Program-made: the position numbers and the translations under genes
In this document: positions 8,389 through 15,902 of the stretch, piece after piece
Numbering within the stretch: position 1 is the stretch's first letter
Layout: each line of letters starts with the position of its first letter
The notes under the pieces: generated by a model
What the model saw: the letters and a program-made list of their open reading frames with translations, nothing else
Told to the model about the DNA's origin: nothing
The model's database searches: none
Assembly: GCA_014860005.1 (NCBI GenBank)
Contig: JACZKP010000035.1
Span: 1 to 56,825, forward strand
From: Verrucomicrobiota bacterium
GTDB taxonomy: Bacteria; Verrucomicrobiota; Verrucomicrobiae; Limisphaerales; UBA11358
Length of the DNA stretch: 56,825 nucleotides
Direction of reading: 5' to 3'

Positions 8389-9261
8389 ATGGCAAGCTTT
8401 GTCATCATCACCCCGGCGCACAACGAGGAAGCGTTCATTGGCTTGACCGCCAAATCCATGGTGGCGCAATCGATCCGTCCCCTAAAATGGGTGGTGGTAA
8501 ATGACGCGTCCACGGACGGCACGCGTGAAATTGTGGAAGGCTACGCCAACCAGCATTCATTTATAGAATTGGTGAACGTAAATCGGGCGGAAGGCCGCCA
8601 CTTCGGCAACAAGGTTCGCGCATTCAATGCTGGCTTTGAGCGGGTGAAGGACCTGGATTATGATCTTATTGGGAATCTGGATGCGGATATATCCCTTGAT
8701 TCAGCTTACTTCGCAAACCTTTTGAAAAGGTTTGCGGCCGATTCCAGACTGGGGCTGGCTGGCGGCATGGTCCACACCAGTATGAACGGTCAATTCGTCA
8801 GCCAGGACGTGGCACTGGACAGTGTGGCGGGGGCAGTACAATTGTTCCGGCGCGAGTGCTTCGCGGCGATTGGTGGCTATCGTCCAATGCCTGGCGGTGG
8901 GATTGACACCGCGGCCGAGATTGCCGTGCGAATGTATGGCTGGAACACAAAAACTTTTCCCGAACTTCCGGTGCGGGAGCACCGGCTTACCGGTACCGCC
9001 ACTGCGAGCCCGCTGGCCGCGTCTGTGAAATTAGGCATCCGCATGCATTCACTGGGGTACAGTCCGTCGTTTTTCTTGCTGCGGTGCCTGTATCGGATTA
9101 TGCAGCCACCCGCCGTGGTCGGCAGCGGAGCGTTACTTTACGGTTACGTCACGAGCGCCGTCCGTGGGCAGCCGTGGGCAATTTCGCCCGAAGCCGTGCG
9201 CTTTTTGAGAAAAGAACAGCACGGCAAACTGAAGCGTCTGCTTGGACTTCGGGCCGCCTGA
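8389..9261 (+). CDS. Glycosyltransferase family 2
   Basis: A 290-residue GT-A enzyme. It begins 'MASFVIITPAHNEEAFIGLT', has 'KWVVVNDASTDGTREIV' for nucleotide binding, and the metal-binding DxD as 'GNLDADISLD'. The downstream acceptor region 'GGYRPMPGGGIDTAAEIAVR' is the usual ED-like loop, here with TAAE. The stop at 9261 is only 11 nt before the AsnB start, so the two are likely one transcript. The linkage made cannot be inferred. Confidence 0.9.
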   Translation: MASFVIITPAHNEEAFIGLTAKSMVAQSIRPLKWVVVNDASTDGTREIVEGYANQHSFIELVNVNRAEGRHFGNKVRAFNAGFERVKDLDYDLIGNLDADISLDSAYFANLLKRFAADSRLGLAGGMVHTSMNGQFVSQDVALDSVAGAVQLFRRECFAAIGGYRPMPGGGIDTAAEIAVRMYGWNTKTFPELPVREHRLTGTATASPLAASVKLGIRMHSLGYSPSFFLLRCLYRIMQPPAVVGSGALLYGYVTSAVRGQPWAISPEAVRFLRKEQHGKLKRLLGLRAA

Positions 9262-9272
9262 AAGAACATTGC

Positions 9273-11225
9273 ATGTGTGGAATTTGTGGCATTTTTGATT
9301 TGAACGGCCTGCCGGTCAACCGGGACGTGCTCGACCGGATGACCCATGTGATCCGGCATCGCGGGCCTGACGGCGACGGCCAGTACATTGATGGAGAAAT
9401 CGGCCTCGGTCACCGCCGGTTAAGCATCATTGATCTTGGCGGCGGCGGACAACCCCTTGGCAACGAGGATGGGCGGCTTCAGATTGTCTTCAACGGTGAA
9501 ATTTACAATTTCATCGAGCTGCGCAAAGAGTTGGAGGCCTTCGGTCATGTGTTCAAGACCAGGTCGGACACGGAGGTAATCGTCCATGCCTACGAGCAGT
9601 GGGGCGCTGATTGTGTCAAACGCTTCAACGGCATGTTCGCGTTTGCCATTTGGGACACGCTCAAACACGAACTTTTTCTCGCACGCGACCATCTGGGGAT
9701 AAAGCCGCTCTATTACGCCGAAGTTGGCGGGCGACTGCTTTTTGCCTCGGAGATCAAAGCCCTGTTACAGGACCCGGATTGCCCGCGTGAAGTGGACCTG
9801 GATGCCTTGGCCCAACTGTTTACCTTCCGTTACGTTCCGTCGCCCAGAACACTGTTCAAGGGCATCTTCAAACTGCCGCCCGGTCATGTGATGCTTGCCA
9901 CAAAGAACGGGCTGCCCATCTCCCGCTTTTGGAACTGGGTTCCCCAACTGCGAAAGCAGTGGCGCGAAACGGATTTGATTGAGGAGTATCAAACCTTGCT
10001 CGAGGACGCCGTGCGACTGCAATTACGCAGTGATGTGCCACTGGGATTGTTTCTCAGTTCAGGCGTGGATTCCGGGGTGCTGCTCGCCATCATGAGCCAG
10101 TACGCGTCGGGCCCGGTGCAAACCTTTACCATCGGTTTTGAGGATGGCGAAAAAACGAACGAGGTGGAGGACGCCAGGGCCATCGCGCGGCGGTTCGGCG
10201 CGGATCATTACTCCCAAATGCTTGCGCCCGGCGACTACGTGAACTACTACGAGCGGTATATGCGCGATCTGGAGGAACCGGTCGGCAACGAGACCGCCGC
10301 CGCGTTCTACTTCGTCTCTCACCTCACCGCGCAGAAGGTGAAAGTGGCGTTGGCCGGCCAGGGTGCGGATGAACCCTGGGCGGGTTACGACCGTTACAAG
10401 GGCGTGAAGTTCTCGGGCACCTACAGCCGGCTGCCAAAGTTTCTAACGAACGACATGGCCCATCTTGTCTGCAAATTGCCGGGTCGGATGGAGCAACTGA
10501 AGCGCGGGATGGTTTCCCTCGGCGAACGGGACATGCTCACACGATTTACGAAAGTCTATTCGTTTTTCAACGAGGACATGAAGGCGCGACTTTACAAGGG
10601 CGTGTTGAAGCGGCAATTCGAGGCCGATCCTCATGGTTCACGCCACGCCCTGGCGCGGCTGCAATCCGATGTCCAGGGCCTCGATCCCCTCACGCAGATG
10701 CTCTACATTGACACCCGGGCGAACCTGCCGGACGACCTCCTGATGGTGGGCGACAAGACTTCGATGGCCAACTCGCTGGAGGTGCGCGTGCCTTTCCTCG
10801 ACTACCGGCTGGTTGAATTCATCGAAAGCTTGCCTACCCACCTGAAATTGAAGGGGTTTACCGGCAAGTATCTGCACAAGAAAGCCTGCGAAAAATGGCT
10901 TCCCAAGGAAGTGGTTCACCGGAAAAAGAAAGGCTTTGCCAACCCCGTTGAAAAATGGTTCCGCGTCCGCATGCGCTCGTTCGTCGAAGATTGCCTGCTC
11001 GGGCCGGATTCCTCGATGGGGCGCTATTTCGACCAGGATTATATCCGGCGGATTTTGGAATTGGACCGCGAAGGCAAGGAACAATATCGCCGACACATTT
11101 ACCTGCTTGTCTCACTGGAGTTGTGGCATCGGGCGTTTATGGGAGCACGAACCAGCACGGAGAGCGCGGCTTTATGCGGGAAAGGTGCCGCGGTTGAGCT
11201 TCGCGAAACGCCTGAAAGTATTTGA
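9273..11225 (+). CDS. asnB: Asparagine synthase (glutamine-hydrolysing), AsnB-type
   Basis: A 650-residue class-B amidotransferase with both domains. The true start is fixed at 9273 by the family N-terminus 'MCGICGIFD', which exposes Cys2 as the glutaminase nucleophile; a frame open from 9084 would bury it. The synthetase P-loop is 'LFLSSGVDSGVLLA' (Ser262-Ser267). The C-terminal 'NSLEVRVPFLDYRLVEFIES' and 'HRKKKGFANPVEKWF' are typical. Known chemistry: ATP-dependent transfer of glutamine ammonia to a carboxylate. Inside a polysaccharide locus such paralogues often amidate something other than aspartate, possibly a uronic acid; that is inference. The stop overlaps the start of the next gene (TGATG), showing translational coupling. 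Confidence 0.93.
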   Translation: MCGICGIFDLNGLPVNRDVLDRMTHVIRHRGPDGDGQYIDGEIGLGHRRLSIIDLGGGGQPLGNEDGRLQIVFNGEIYNFIELRKELEAFGHVFKTRSDTEVIVHAYEQWGADCVKRFNGMFAFAIWDTLKHELFLARDHLGIKPLYYAEVGGRLLFASEIKALLQDPDCPREVDLDALAQLFTFRYVPSPRTLFKGIFKLPPGHVMLATKNGLPISRFWNWVPQLRKQWRETDLIEEYQTLLEDAVRLQLRSDVPLGLFLSSGVDSGVLLAIMSQYASGPVQTFTIGFEDGEKTNEVEDARAIARRFGADHYSQMLAPGDYVNYYERYMRDLEEPVGNETAAAFYFVSHLTAQKVKVALAGQGADEPWAGYDRYKGVKFSGTYSRLPKFLTNDMAHLVCKLPGRMEQLKRGMVSLGERDMLTRFTKVYSFFNEDMKARLYKGVLKRQFEADPHGSRHALARLQSDVQGLDPLTQMLYIDTRANLPDDLLMVGDKTSMANSLEVRVPFLDYRLVEFIESLPTHLKLKGFTGKYLHKKACEKWLPKEVVHRKKKGFANPVEKWFRVRMRSFVEDCLLGPDSSMGRYFDQDYIRRILELDREGKEQYRRHIYLLVSLELWHRAFMGARTSTESAALCGKGAAVELRETPESI

Positions 11226-12223
11226 TGGACCTCTCCGTTATCATCGTCAATTGGAACTCCAGGGAGTACCTTCGCAAGTGTGTCGCTTCAATCGTGGCCC
11301 AGACGCATGGCTTGGAATACGAGATTATCGTGATTGATTCGGCCTCATACGATGGTAGCGATCAGATGCTCCGGGACGAATACCCGCAAGTCCGCTTCAT
11401 CCAGAGCCGTGAGAACCTCGGTTTTGCACGCGCAAACAATCAGGCTTACGCGATTTCCCGGGGGGAATATCTGCTGTTTCTCAACCCGGATACAGAGGTC
11501 GTCGGTCCGGCGATCAATGTGCTCCATTCAGCCTTGAAATGTCTGCCGGACGCCGGGGCTGTCGGGGGCAAACTTCTGAACACCGATGGAACACTGCAGA
11601 CCAGTTGCGTGCAGGCGTTTCCCAGCATTCTCAATCAACTTCTGAATGTCGAGGCATTCCGCCGCCTGACTCCGCGTGCCCGGCTTTGGGGCATGCGGGC
11701 AGTTTTTGAAAGCAACGGGAAGCCTTCAAAAGTTGAAATGATTTCAGGGGCGTGCCTGATGATGCGCCGTTCGGTCTTTGAGAGGGTCGGGCGGTTCAGC
11801 CCCGATTACTTCATGTACGCTGAGGATGTGGATCTTTGTTACAAGGCGAGGCAGGCCGGTTTCACCAACTACTATCTTGGCGATGCGGTGGTCGTTCATC
11901 ATGGCGGCGGAAGCAGCCAGCAGGCGCGCAGCAACTTTTCAAATATCATGATGTGTGATTCCGTTTGGCGACTATTCAAGAAGACGCGTGGAAGACTGTA
12001 TGGCTTGGCTTACCGGGTAGCCATGTTGGTGTCTGCCGTGGTGCGTCTGGCGGTTTTGGTTGTATTATTTCCCGCAGTGCAGGCACGCCGGCATAGGCAG
12101 GCTTGGCGGGCAGCCATCCGGAAGTGGAATGCTGTCATGGCCTGGAGTCTCCGGGGAAGGGGTGATAGGTCAATGGCCACACAGCCAATCAGTCACAAGG
12201 AGAGTCCGGTGAATCTAACATGA
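11225..12223 (+). CDS. Glycosyltransferase family 2 (rhamnosyltransferase-like)
   Basis: 332 residues. 'DLSVIIVNWNSREYLRKCV' and 'YEIIVIDSASYDGSDQML' form the nucleotide fold, 'LLFLNPDTEVV' is the metal site, and 'GACLMMRRSVFERVGRF' with 'YFMYAEDVDLCYKARQAGF' is the acceptor/base region seen in WbbL-type rhamnosyltransferases. A C-terminal hydrophobic segment ('AMLVSAVVRLAVLVVLFPAV') suggests membrane association. I start at the ATG 11225 that overlaps the asnB stop; a TTG one codon earlier is possible. Its own stop overlaps the next start by ATGA at 12220. Confidence 0.92.
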   Translation: MDLSVIIVNWNSREYLRKCVASIVAQTHGLEYEIIVIDSASYDGSDQMLRDEYPQVRFIQSRENLGFARANNQAYAISRGEYLLFLNPDTEVVGPAINVLHSALKCLPDAGAVGGKLLNTDGTLQTSCVQAFPSILNQLLNVEAFRRLTPRARLWGMRAVFESNGKPSKVEMISGACLMMRRSVFERVGRFSPDYFMYAEDVDLCYKARQAGFTNYYLGDAVVVHHGGGSSQQARSNFSNIMMCDSVWRLFKKTRGRLYGLAYRVAMLVSAVVRLAVLVVLFPAVQARRHRQAWRAAIRKWNAVMAWSLRGRGDRSMATQPISHKESPVNLT

Positions 12224-14106
12224 ACGGATTTGCGGCTTACCTGGCGAATGATCCATTTGACCTGAAGAGAGGATTGCCTCCAGAACTGGGCAACTTCTCA
12301 GGGCTTGTCCATCTGGATAAAGGGGCAATAGCTTTTTGGGGGGAGGGTGGCGGAGACATCCACTATTTTCAGGAGTCGGGAACGACAGCGCTCACGCTCT
12401 CCGGCTACATTTACGGAATGAAAGGCGGACCTGACTTCATTTCGCAGCAGGAAGCGTGTCGGTTTATTATGGAGGCCATTGGGAATTGCAAGTCACATGC
12501 CGTCTTGACCGCGCTATTGGCCTGCATCCGGGGTTCGTTCGCCATGTTCTACCGCGATACCGCTAGTGATACGACGATATGCGTTTCTGATCGAGTGTCC
12601 TCACGTCCCCTGTGGATAGGGTTGGCAGAGCGAGGCTGGATTGTTTCTTCTCACACAATGGCGGCCGCCTTGATTATGGGAGCAGCACGCTTCAACCCGG
12701 TGGGTATCGGAGCTTTTCTGCTATATGGAGGGCCGATTAACCCATCACACTCAGTGTTCAGCAGCGTTTGCGCCGTTCCGCCAGGGACTGTCATGCGCCT
12801 TTTGCCTAATGGAAGAATTGAGCAACAAACCTGGTACGCGTTCCGTCATGAGCCGCAAGACCGTGTGCCCCGTGCGGAGTGGGTGGACGTGATTTGCGAG
12901 CGACTGGTCAGTGCGTCCGCAACGCTGCTTAAGCATTGCCGCCGCCCTTGTGTGTTTTTCAGTGGCGGAACCGATTCACGCTTGGCGGCGGCAGCCCTGA
13001 AAGCCGCCGGGGGAGATCCATTGCTGCTCACGCTCTCGGACGGTCCCAACTTGGAAACACGAGTTGCCGCCATGGCCGCCAAAGCCCTCCAATTAGAACA
13101 TCGTGTCATCATCCGGGATAAACACTGGTATCTCCGGAAACTGCGCCGGACAGTGTACGAAACCGGTGGTGTCTATCTTTGGTCTCATGGCCATTTCGCA
13201 CTTGCGGCGCAAGAAGTGGCGTCCCAAGACCCCGTGGACGTGTTTGTGCTAGGCGACTTCTGTGAAGCGTTCAGCAAGTTGTTCTGTAGTCTGGGCAAGA
13301 CTCCCAATTCACTGTGGAGGACAACTGAGTTTGTGCGGGTGTTTGATTCCATCCGTCTGCCATTGTACCGCCCGGAAAGCAGGGAGGGGACATTGTCGCT
13401 CCTGAAGCGGGGCATCCGAATTGAAGTGGATCATGCATTGCAGCAACAGATCGCACAATTCTATGAGCATCTCGTAACTCTCGCGGATGATCCCATGATT
13501 GTGGGAGATCTGGCCTTTCGCTGGGATGCCGTTAATCTATTACCGACGTTTTTCATGTTTCTCGATCTGCGGAGCGCCGCTGCTGAACGAAATGTTATGT
13601 TTGATCCGGAGGTGCATGACCTGCTCCAGCAAATCCCTGCAACCATGCGAAACGGCTGCAACCTCGGAGCTCAGCTAATCAAACGTTTGTCACCTCGTGC
13701 AGCATGGGTCGTAAATTCAAATAGTCTGGTACCCATGTGCTGGCCCCCGACGCTGCATAGGAGCGCCAGACGAGTCAAACCCTTGCTAGGCAAATTTAGA
13801 AGGGCTGTTTTGGGGAAATCCCACCGAACTACCGGGTCGTGGCAGGAGCGGGCGCACCTTTACTTGGCCGACCCGCTGTGGCGTGGTGCTGTGCAGTCGC
13901 TGCTGAATCAACTAGACCATTTTGATGAAGAGCTTTTTGATCGGGACAACCTCAGAGCCCTCTGTCGCCATTTTATGGAAGGCGATCTGACACGCGCAGT
14001 TGGAGTCGAAAAACTTCTCCAAATCGGAATGCTTAACCAAATGTTGCTGAATGGGCGGTCCAGTTCAGAAGACGAAGGGGCTCGCATCGTCGATTTCCCA
14101 GCGTAG
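12220..14106 (+). CDS. Asparagine synthase-related protein lacking the glutaminase cysteine
   Basis: 628 residues. The C-terminal synthetase-type PP-loop is clear: 'CVFFSGGTDSRLAAAALKAA' (Ser248-Gly-Gly-Thr-Asp-Ser253). The N-terminus, however, begins MNGFAAYL instead of MCGI, so the Ntn nucleophile Cys2 is absent, although the glutaminase-like fold ('FAMFYRDTASDTTICVSDRV', 'PLWIGL') is still traceable. It may use free ammonia or ammonia from AsnB next door, or perform a different adenylating amide synthesis as in beta-lactam synthetase relatives. The start overlaps the previous stop (ATGA). Coupling to asnB, GT2 and DUF362 suggests one shared step. The function is not established. Confidence 0.8.
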   Translation: MNGFAAYLANDPFDLKRGLPPELGNFSGLVHLDKGAIAFWGEGGGDIHYFQESGTTALTLSGYIYGMKGGPDFISQQEACRFIMEAIGNCKSHAVLTALLACIRGSFAMFYRDTASDTTICVSDRVSSRPLWIGLAERGWIVSSHTMAAALIMGAARFNPVGIGAFLLYGGPINPSHSVFSSVCAVPPGTVMRLLPNGRIEQQTWYAFRHEPQDRVPRAEWVDVICERLVSASATLLKHCRRPCVFFSGGTDSRLAAAALKAAGGDPLLLTLSDGPNLETRVAAMAAKALQLEHRVIIRDKHWYLRKLRRTVYETGGVYLWSHGHFALAAQEVASQDPVDVFVLGDFCEAFSKLFCSLGKTPNSLWRTTEFVRVFDSIRLPLYRPESREGTLSLLKRGIRIEVDHALQQQIAQFYEHLVTLADDPMIVGDLAFRWDAVNLLPTFFMFLDLRSAAAERNVMFDPEVHDLLQQIPATMRNGCNLGAQLIKRLSPRAAWVVNSNSLVPMCWPPTLHRSARRVKPLLGKFRRAVLGKSHRTTGSWQERAHLYLADPLWRGAVQSLLNQLDHFDEELFDRDNLRALCRHFMEGDLTRAVGVEKLLQIGMLNQMLLNGRSSSEDEGARIVDFPA

Positions 14107-14143
14107 GAAACTGAGCAGAGCACGCCGAATTCAAACCAATTGC

Positions 14144-15592
14144 ATGATAGCTTCTGTAGTTGTGGATCCGCGGATTAAGTATCCCTCCCACCACGACTTT
14201 TTTTCCCCTGATCGCGCTTGGCCGGAGTATCGTTGCGGCCACTTGTCATCCCGGCCAAACCCGGTTTACAATGCGGTGAGAGAATGCCTTGCCAACTCGG
14301 GACTGGATCAAGAGAATCTGGGAACGTCGAATTGGAATCCACTTCGTAACTTCATTCGACCGGGAAACAAAGTTTTTCTTCTGTGCAATTTTGTAGAGCA
14401 GAAGGTTGGACGCGTCAGTGATGAAGAATTCAACGCAAAGTGTACGCACGGTTCGGTCATTCGTGCGCTGATTGACTACGTTTTGCTTGCGTTGAATGGC
14501 CAGGGGTCCGTGACTTTTGGTAATGCCCCGCTGCAATCGTGCGACTGGGCAGCGGTGACGCAGCAGACAGGTGCCACACGTGTAGCTGAGTTTTATTCGC
14601 AGGTCTGCAAGGGGGCCGTGCCCGTGGTGCTGACGGATTTGCGCCAACACATCATCCGCCGGGATGCTCTGGGAGGGGTGACCACTGATTTACACGTAGA
14701 GAAAAATGGTCTGTGGGTTGAGGTGGATTTGGGAGCCGCCAGCCTGCTAGATGAACTGTGCGGCCATGGAAGTATTCCGAAGTTTCGCGTGCTAGATTAC
14801 GATCCGCGGCGTATTGAGCGCTGCCACGAGAAATCCCGTCATTTGTACCTTATGAGTCGCCACATTATCGAAAGCGACGTGGTTCTCAGTGTTCCTAAGC
14901 TTAAGACCCATGAAAAGGTGGGAATCACGTGCGGCATCAAGGGTTGTGTGGGTACCATCGCCCACAAGGATTGTCTGGCGCACCACCGACTTGGCCCACC
15001 CAGACAAGGTGGCGACGAGTTCCCGGACAAGCTTGCTCCGTTGTCCTTCTTTTCCAAGATTCACGATCGCGCCTTTAGCAGCGCGCCGGGGGTTTATCGG
15101 GGTCTGTTGCACGCTGTTAACTATGTCTCCCGCAAAGTTATTCGGCGTTTCACGCGATCTATGAGCGGCTCGTGGCCGGGCAACGACACCTGTTGGCGCA
15201 TGGCCGTTGATCTGGCCCGTATCATCGAGCATGCTGATAAGACTGGTCAACTCCGGCAGGAGAAAGTCCGCACTCACATTATGTTGACTGATGGCGTGAT
15301 TGGGGGCGAGGGTGATGGGCCATTGTCACCAAAACCCGTCCAGCTTGGACTACTCGCGTTCAGCGATAACATAGTATTGGGAGACTTTGTGAACAGCTTA
15401 TCCATGGGTTACGATCCTGACTCAATTCCCATGATTCGCGAAGCTTTCAAGTTGAGGGATTACCCGTTGACGAGTAGGGGCATCGCGGATCCCATCATCG
15501 GCTTGAACGGCGAGACTCTGTCTATGGGAGATTATAGATTACGTTTCGGCCGGAAATTCCGACCTCCAAGAGAATGGCGGCGTGCTTTATAA
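14144..15592 (+). CDS. DUF362 domain-containing protein
   Basis: About 482 residues. Recognisable DUF362 features are 'DVVLSVPKLKTHEKVGITCG' followed by the 'IKGCVGTIAHKDCLAHHRLG' loop rich in Cys/His, and 'IMLTDGVIGGEGDGPLSPKP' with a Gly-rich acidic site. The ATG at 14144 lies 37 nt after the preceding stop and is preferred; an upstream ATG at 14051 would overlap the previous gene by 56 nt and adds a basic tail without homology to the family. DUF362 proteins are widespread and poorly characterised; some are iron-sulphur linked. Its place directly after the AsnB-like pair suggests a role in the same modification. No reaction can be assigned from sequence. Confidence 0.8.
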   Translation: MIASVVVDPRIKYPSHHDFFSPDRAWPEYRCGHLSSRPNPVYNAVRECLANSGLDQENLGTSNWNPLRNFIRPGNKVFLLCNFVEQKVGRVSDEEFNAKCTHGSVIRALIDYVLLALNGQGSVTFGNAPLQSCDWAAVTQQTGATRVAEFYSQVCKGAVPVVLTDLRQHIIRRDALGGVTTDLHVEKNGLWVEVDLGAASLLDELCGHGSIPKFRVLDYDPRRIERCHEKSRHLYLMSRHIIESDVVLSVPKLKTHEKVGITCGIKGCVGTIAHKDCLAHHRLGPPRQGGDEFPDKLAPLSFFSKIHDRAFSSAPGVYRGLLHAVNYVSRKVIRRFTRSMSGSWPGNDTCWRMAVDLARIIEHADKTGQLRQEKVRTHIMLTDGVIGGEGDGPLSPKPVQLGLLAFSDNIVLGDFVNSLSMGYDPDSIPMIREAFKLRDYPLTSRGIADPIIGLNGETLSMGDYRLRFGRKFRPPREWRRAL

Positions 15593-15902
15593 GCCTGAGA
15601 AGGCGGCTGGCCGTTCCCAAAAGTGAACACTCGCATTGACGCAGTTAACCAATTCTGGACGCTGATAAACTTGCGGGCCTATGTGCAAGTTGGGGCTGAA
15701 GACAAGGAATTTCCTAGCGTTGGCAGGGAAGCCCCTCTTTGCAGTCCCACAAGGCAAAGGCCAGATTTCCAGCATGCTAAAACAATTACCAGGAATGGAA
15801 TGGAGGAGGACGCCCCACCCGGCTACCCGCTTGGTGGAGGCCCAAACCGGTCGGTCTGCCGACCGGTTGAAAACATGGCGTAGTTCTTGCATCCGGCAAG
15901 GC
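15593..15902. other. Spacer with one strong inverted repeat
   Basis: This 310-nt spacer precedes the secreted beta-helix protein. A plus frame is open from 15681 into that gene, but the codons before 15903 show no domain and would hide the signal peptide, so I treat them as noncoding. The only structure I see is the inverted repeat at 15845-15868. Confidence 0.5.
15845..15868. promoter_or_regulatory. Perfect 10-bp hairpin in the 5' leader
   Basis: AACCGGTCGG-TCTG-CCGACCGGTT is a perfect 10-bp inverted repeat with a 4-nt loop, ending 34 nt before the start codon at 15903. No T-tract follows on either strand, so it is not a normal intrinsic terminator. It could be an operator dyad or an RNA hairpin in the leader of the secreted protein; which one is unknown. 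Confidence 0.5.

Noticed and set aside
9084..9272. In-frame upstream extension of asnB
   Set aside because: It overlaps the preceding glycosyltransferase and would bury the essential N-terminal Cys of the MCGICG motif.
15845..15868. Intrinsic terminator
   Set aside because: The stem is strong but no run of T follows on either strand.
15681..15902. In-frame extension of the secreted beta-helix protein
   Set aside because: It adds 74 residues in front of a clear signal peptide, shows no homology, and includes the inverted repeat.
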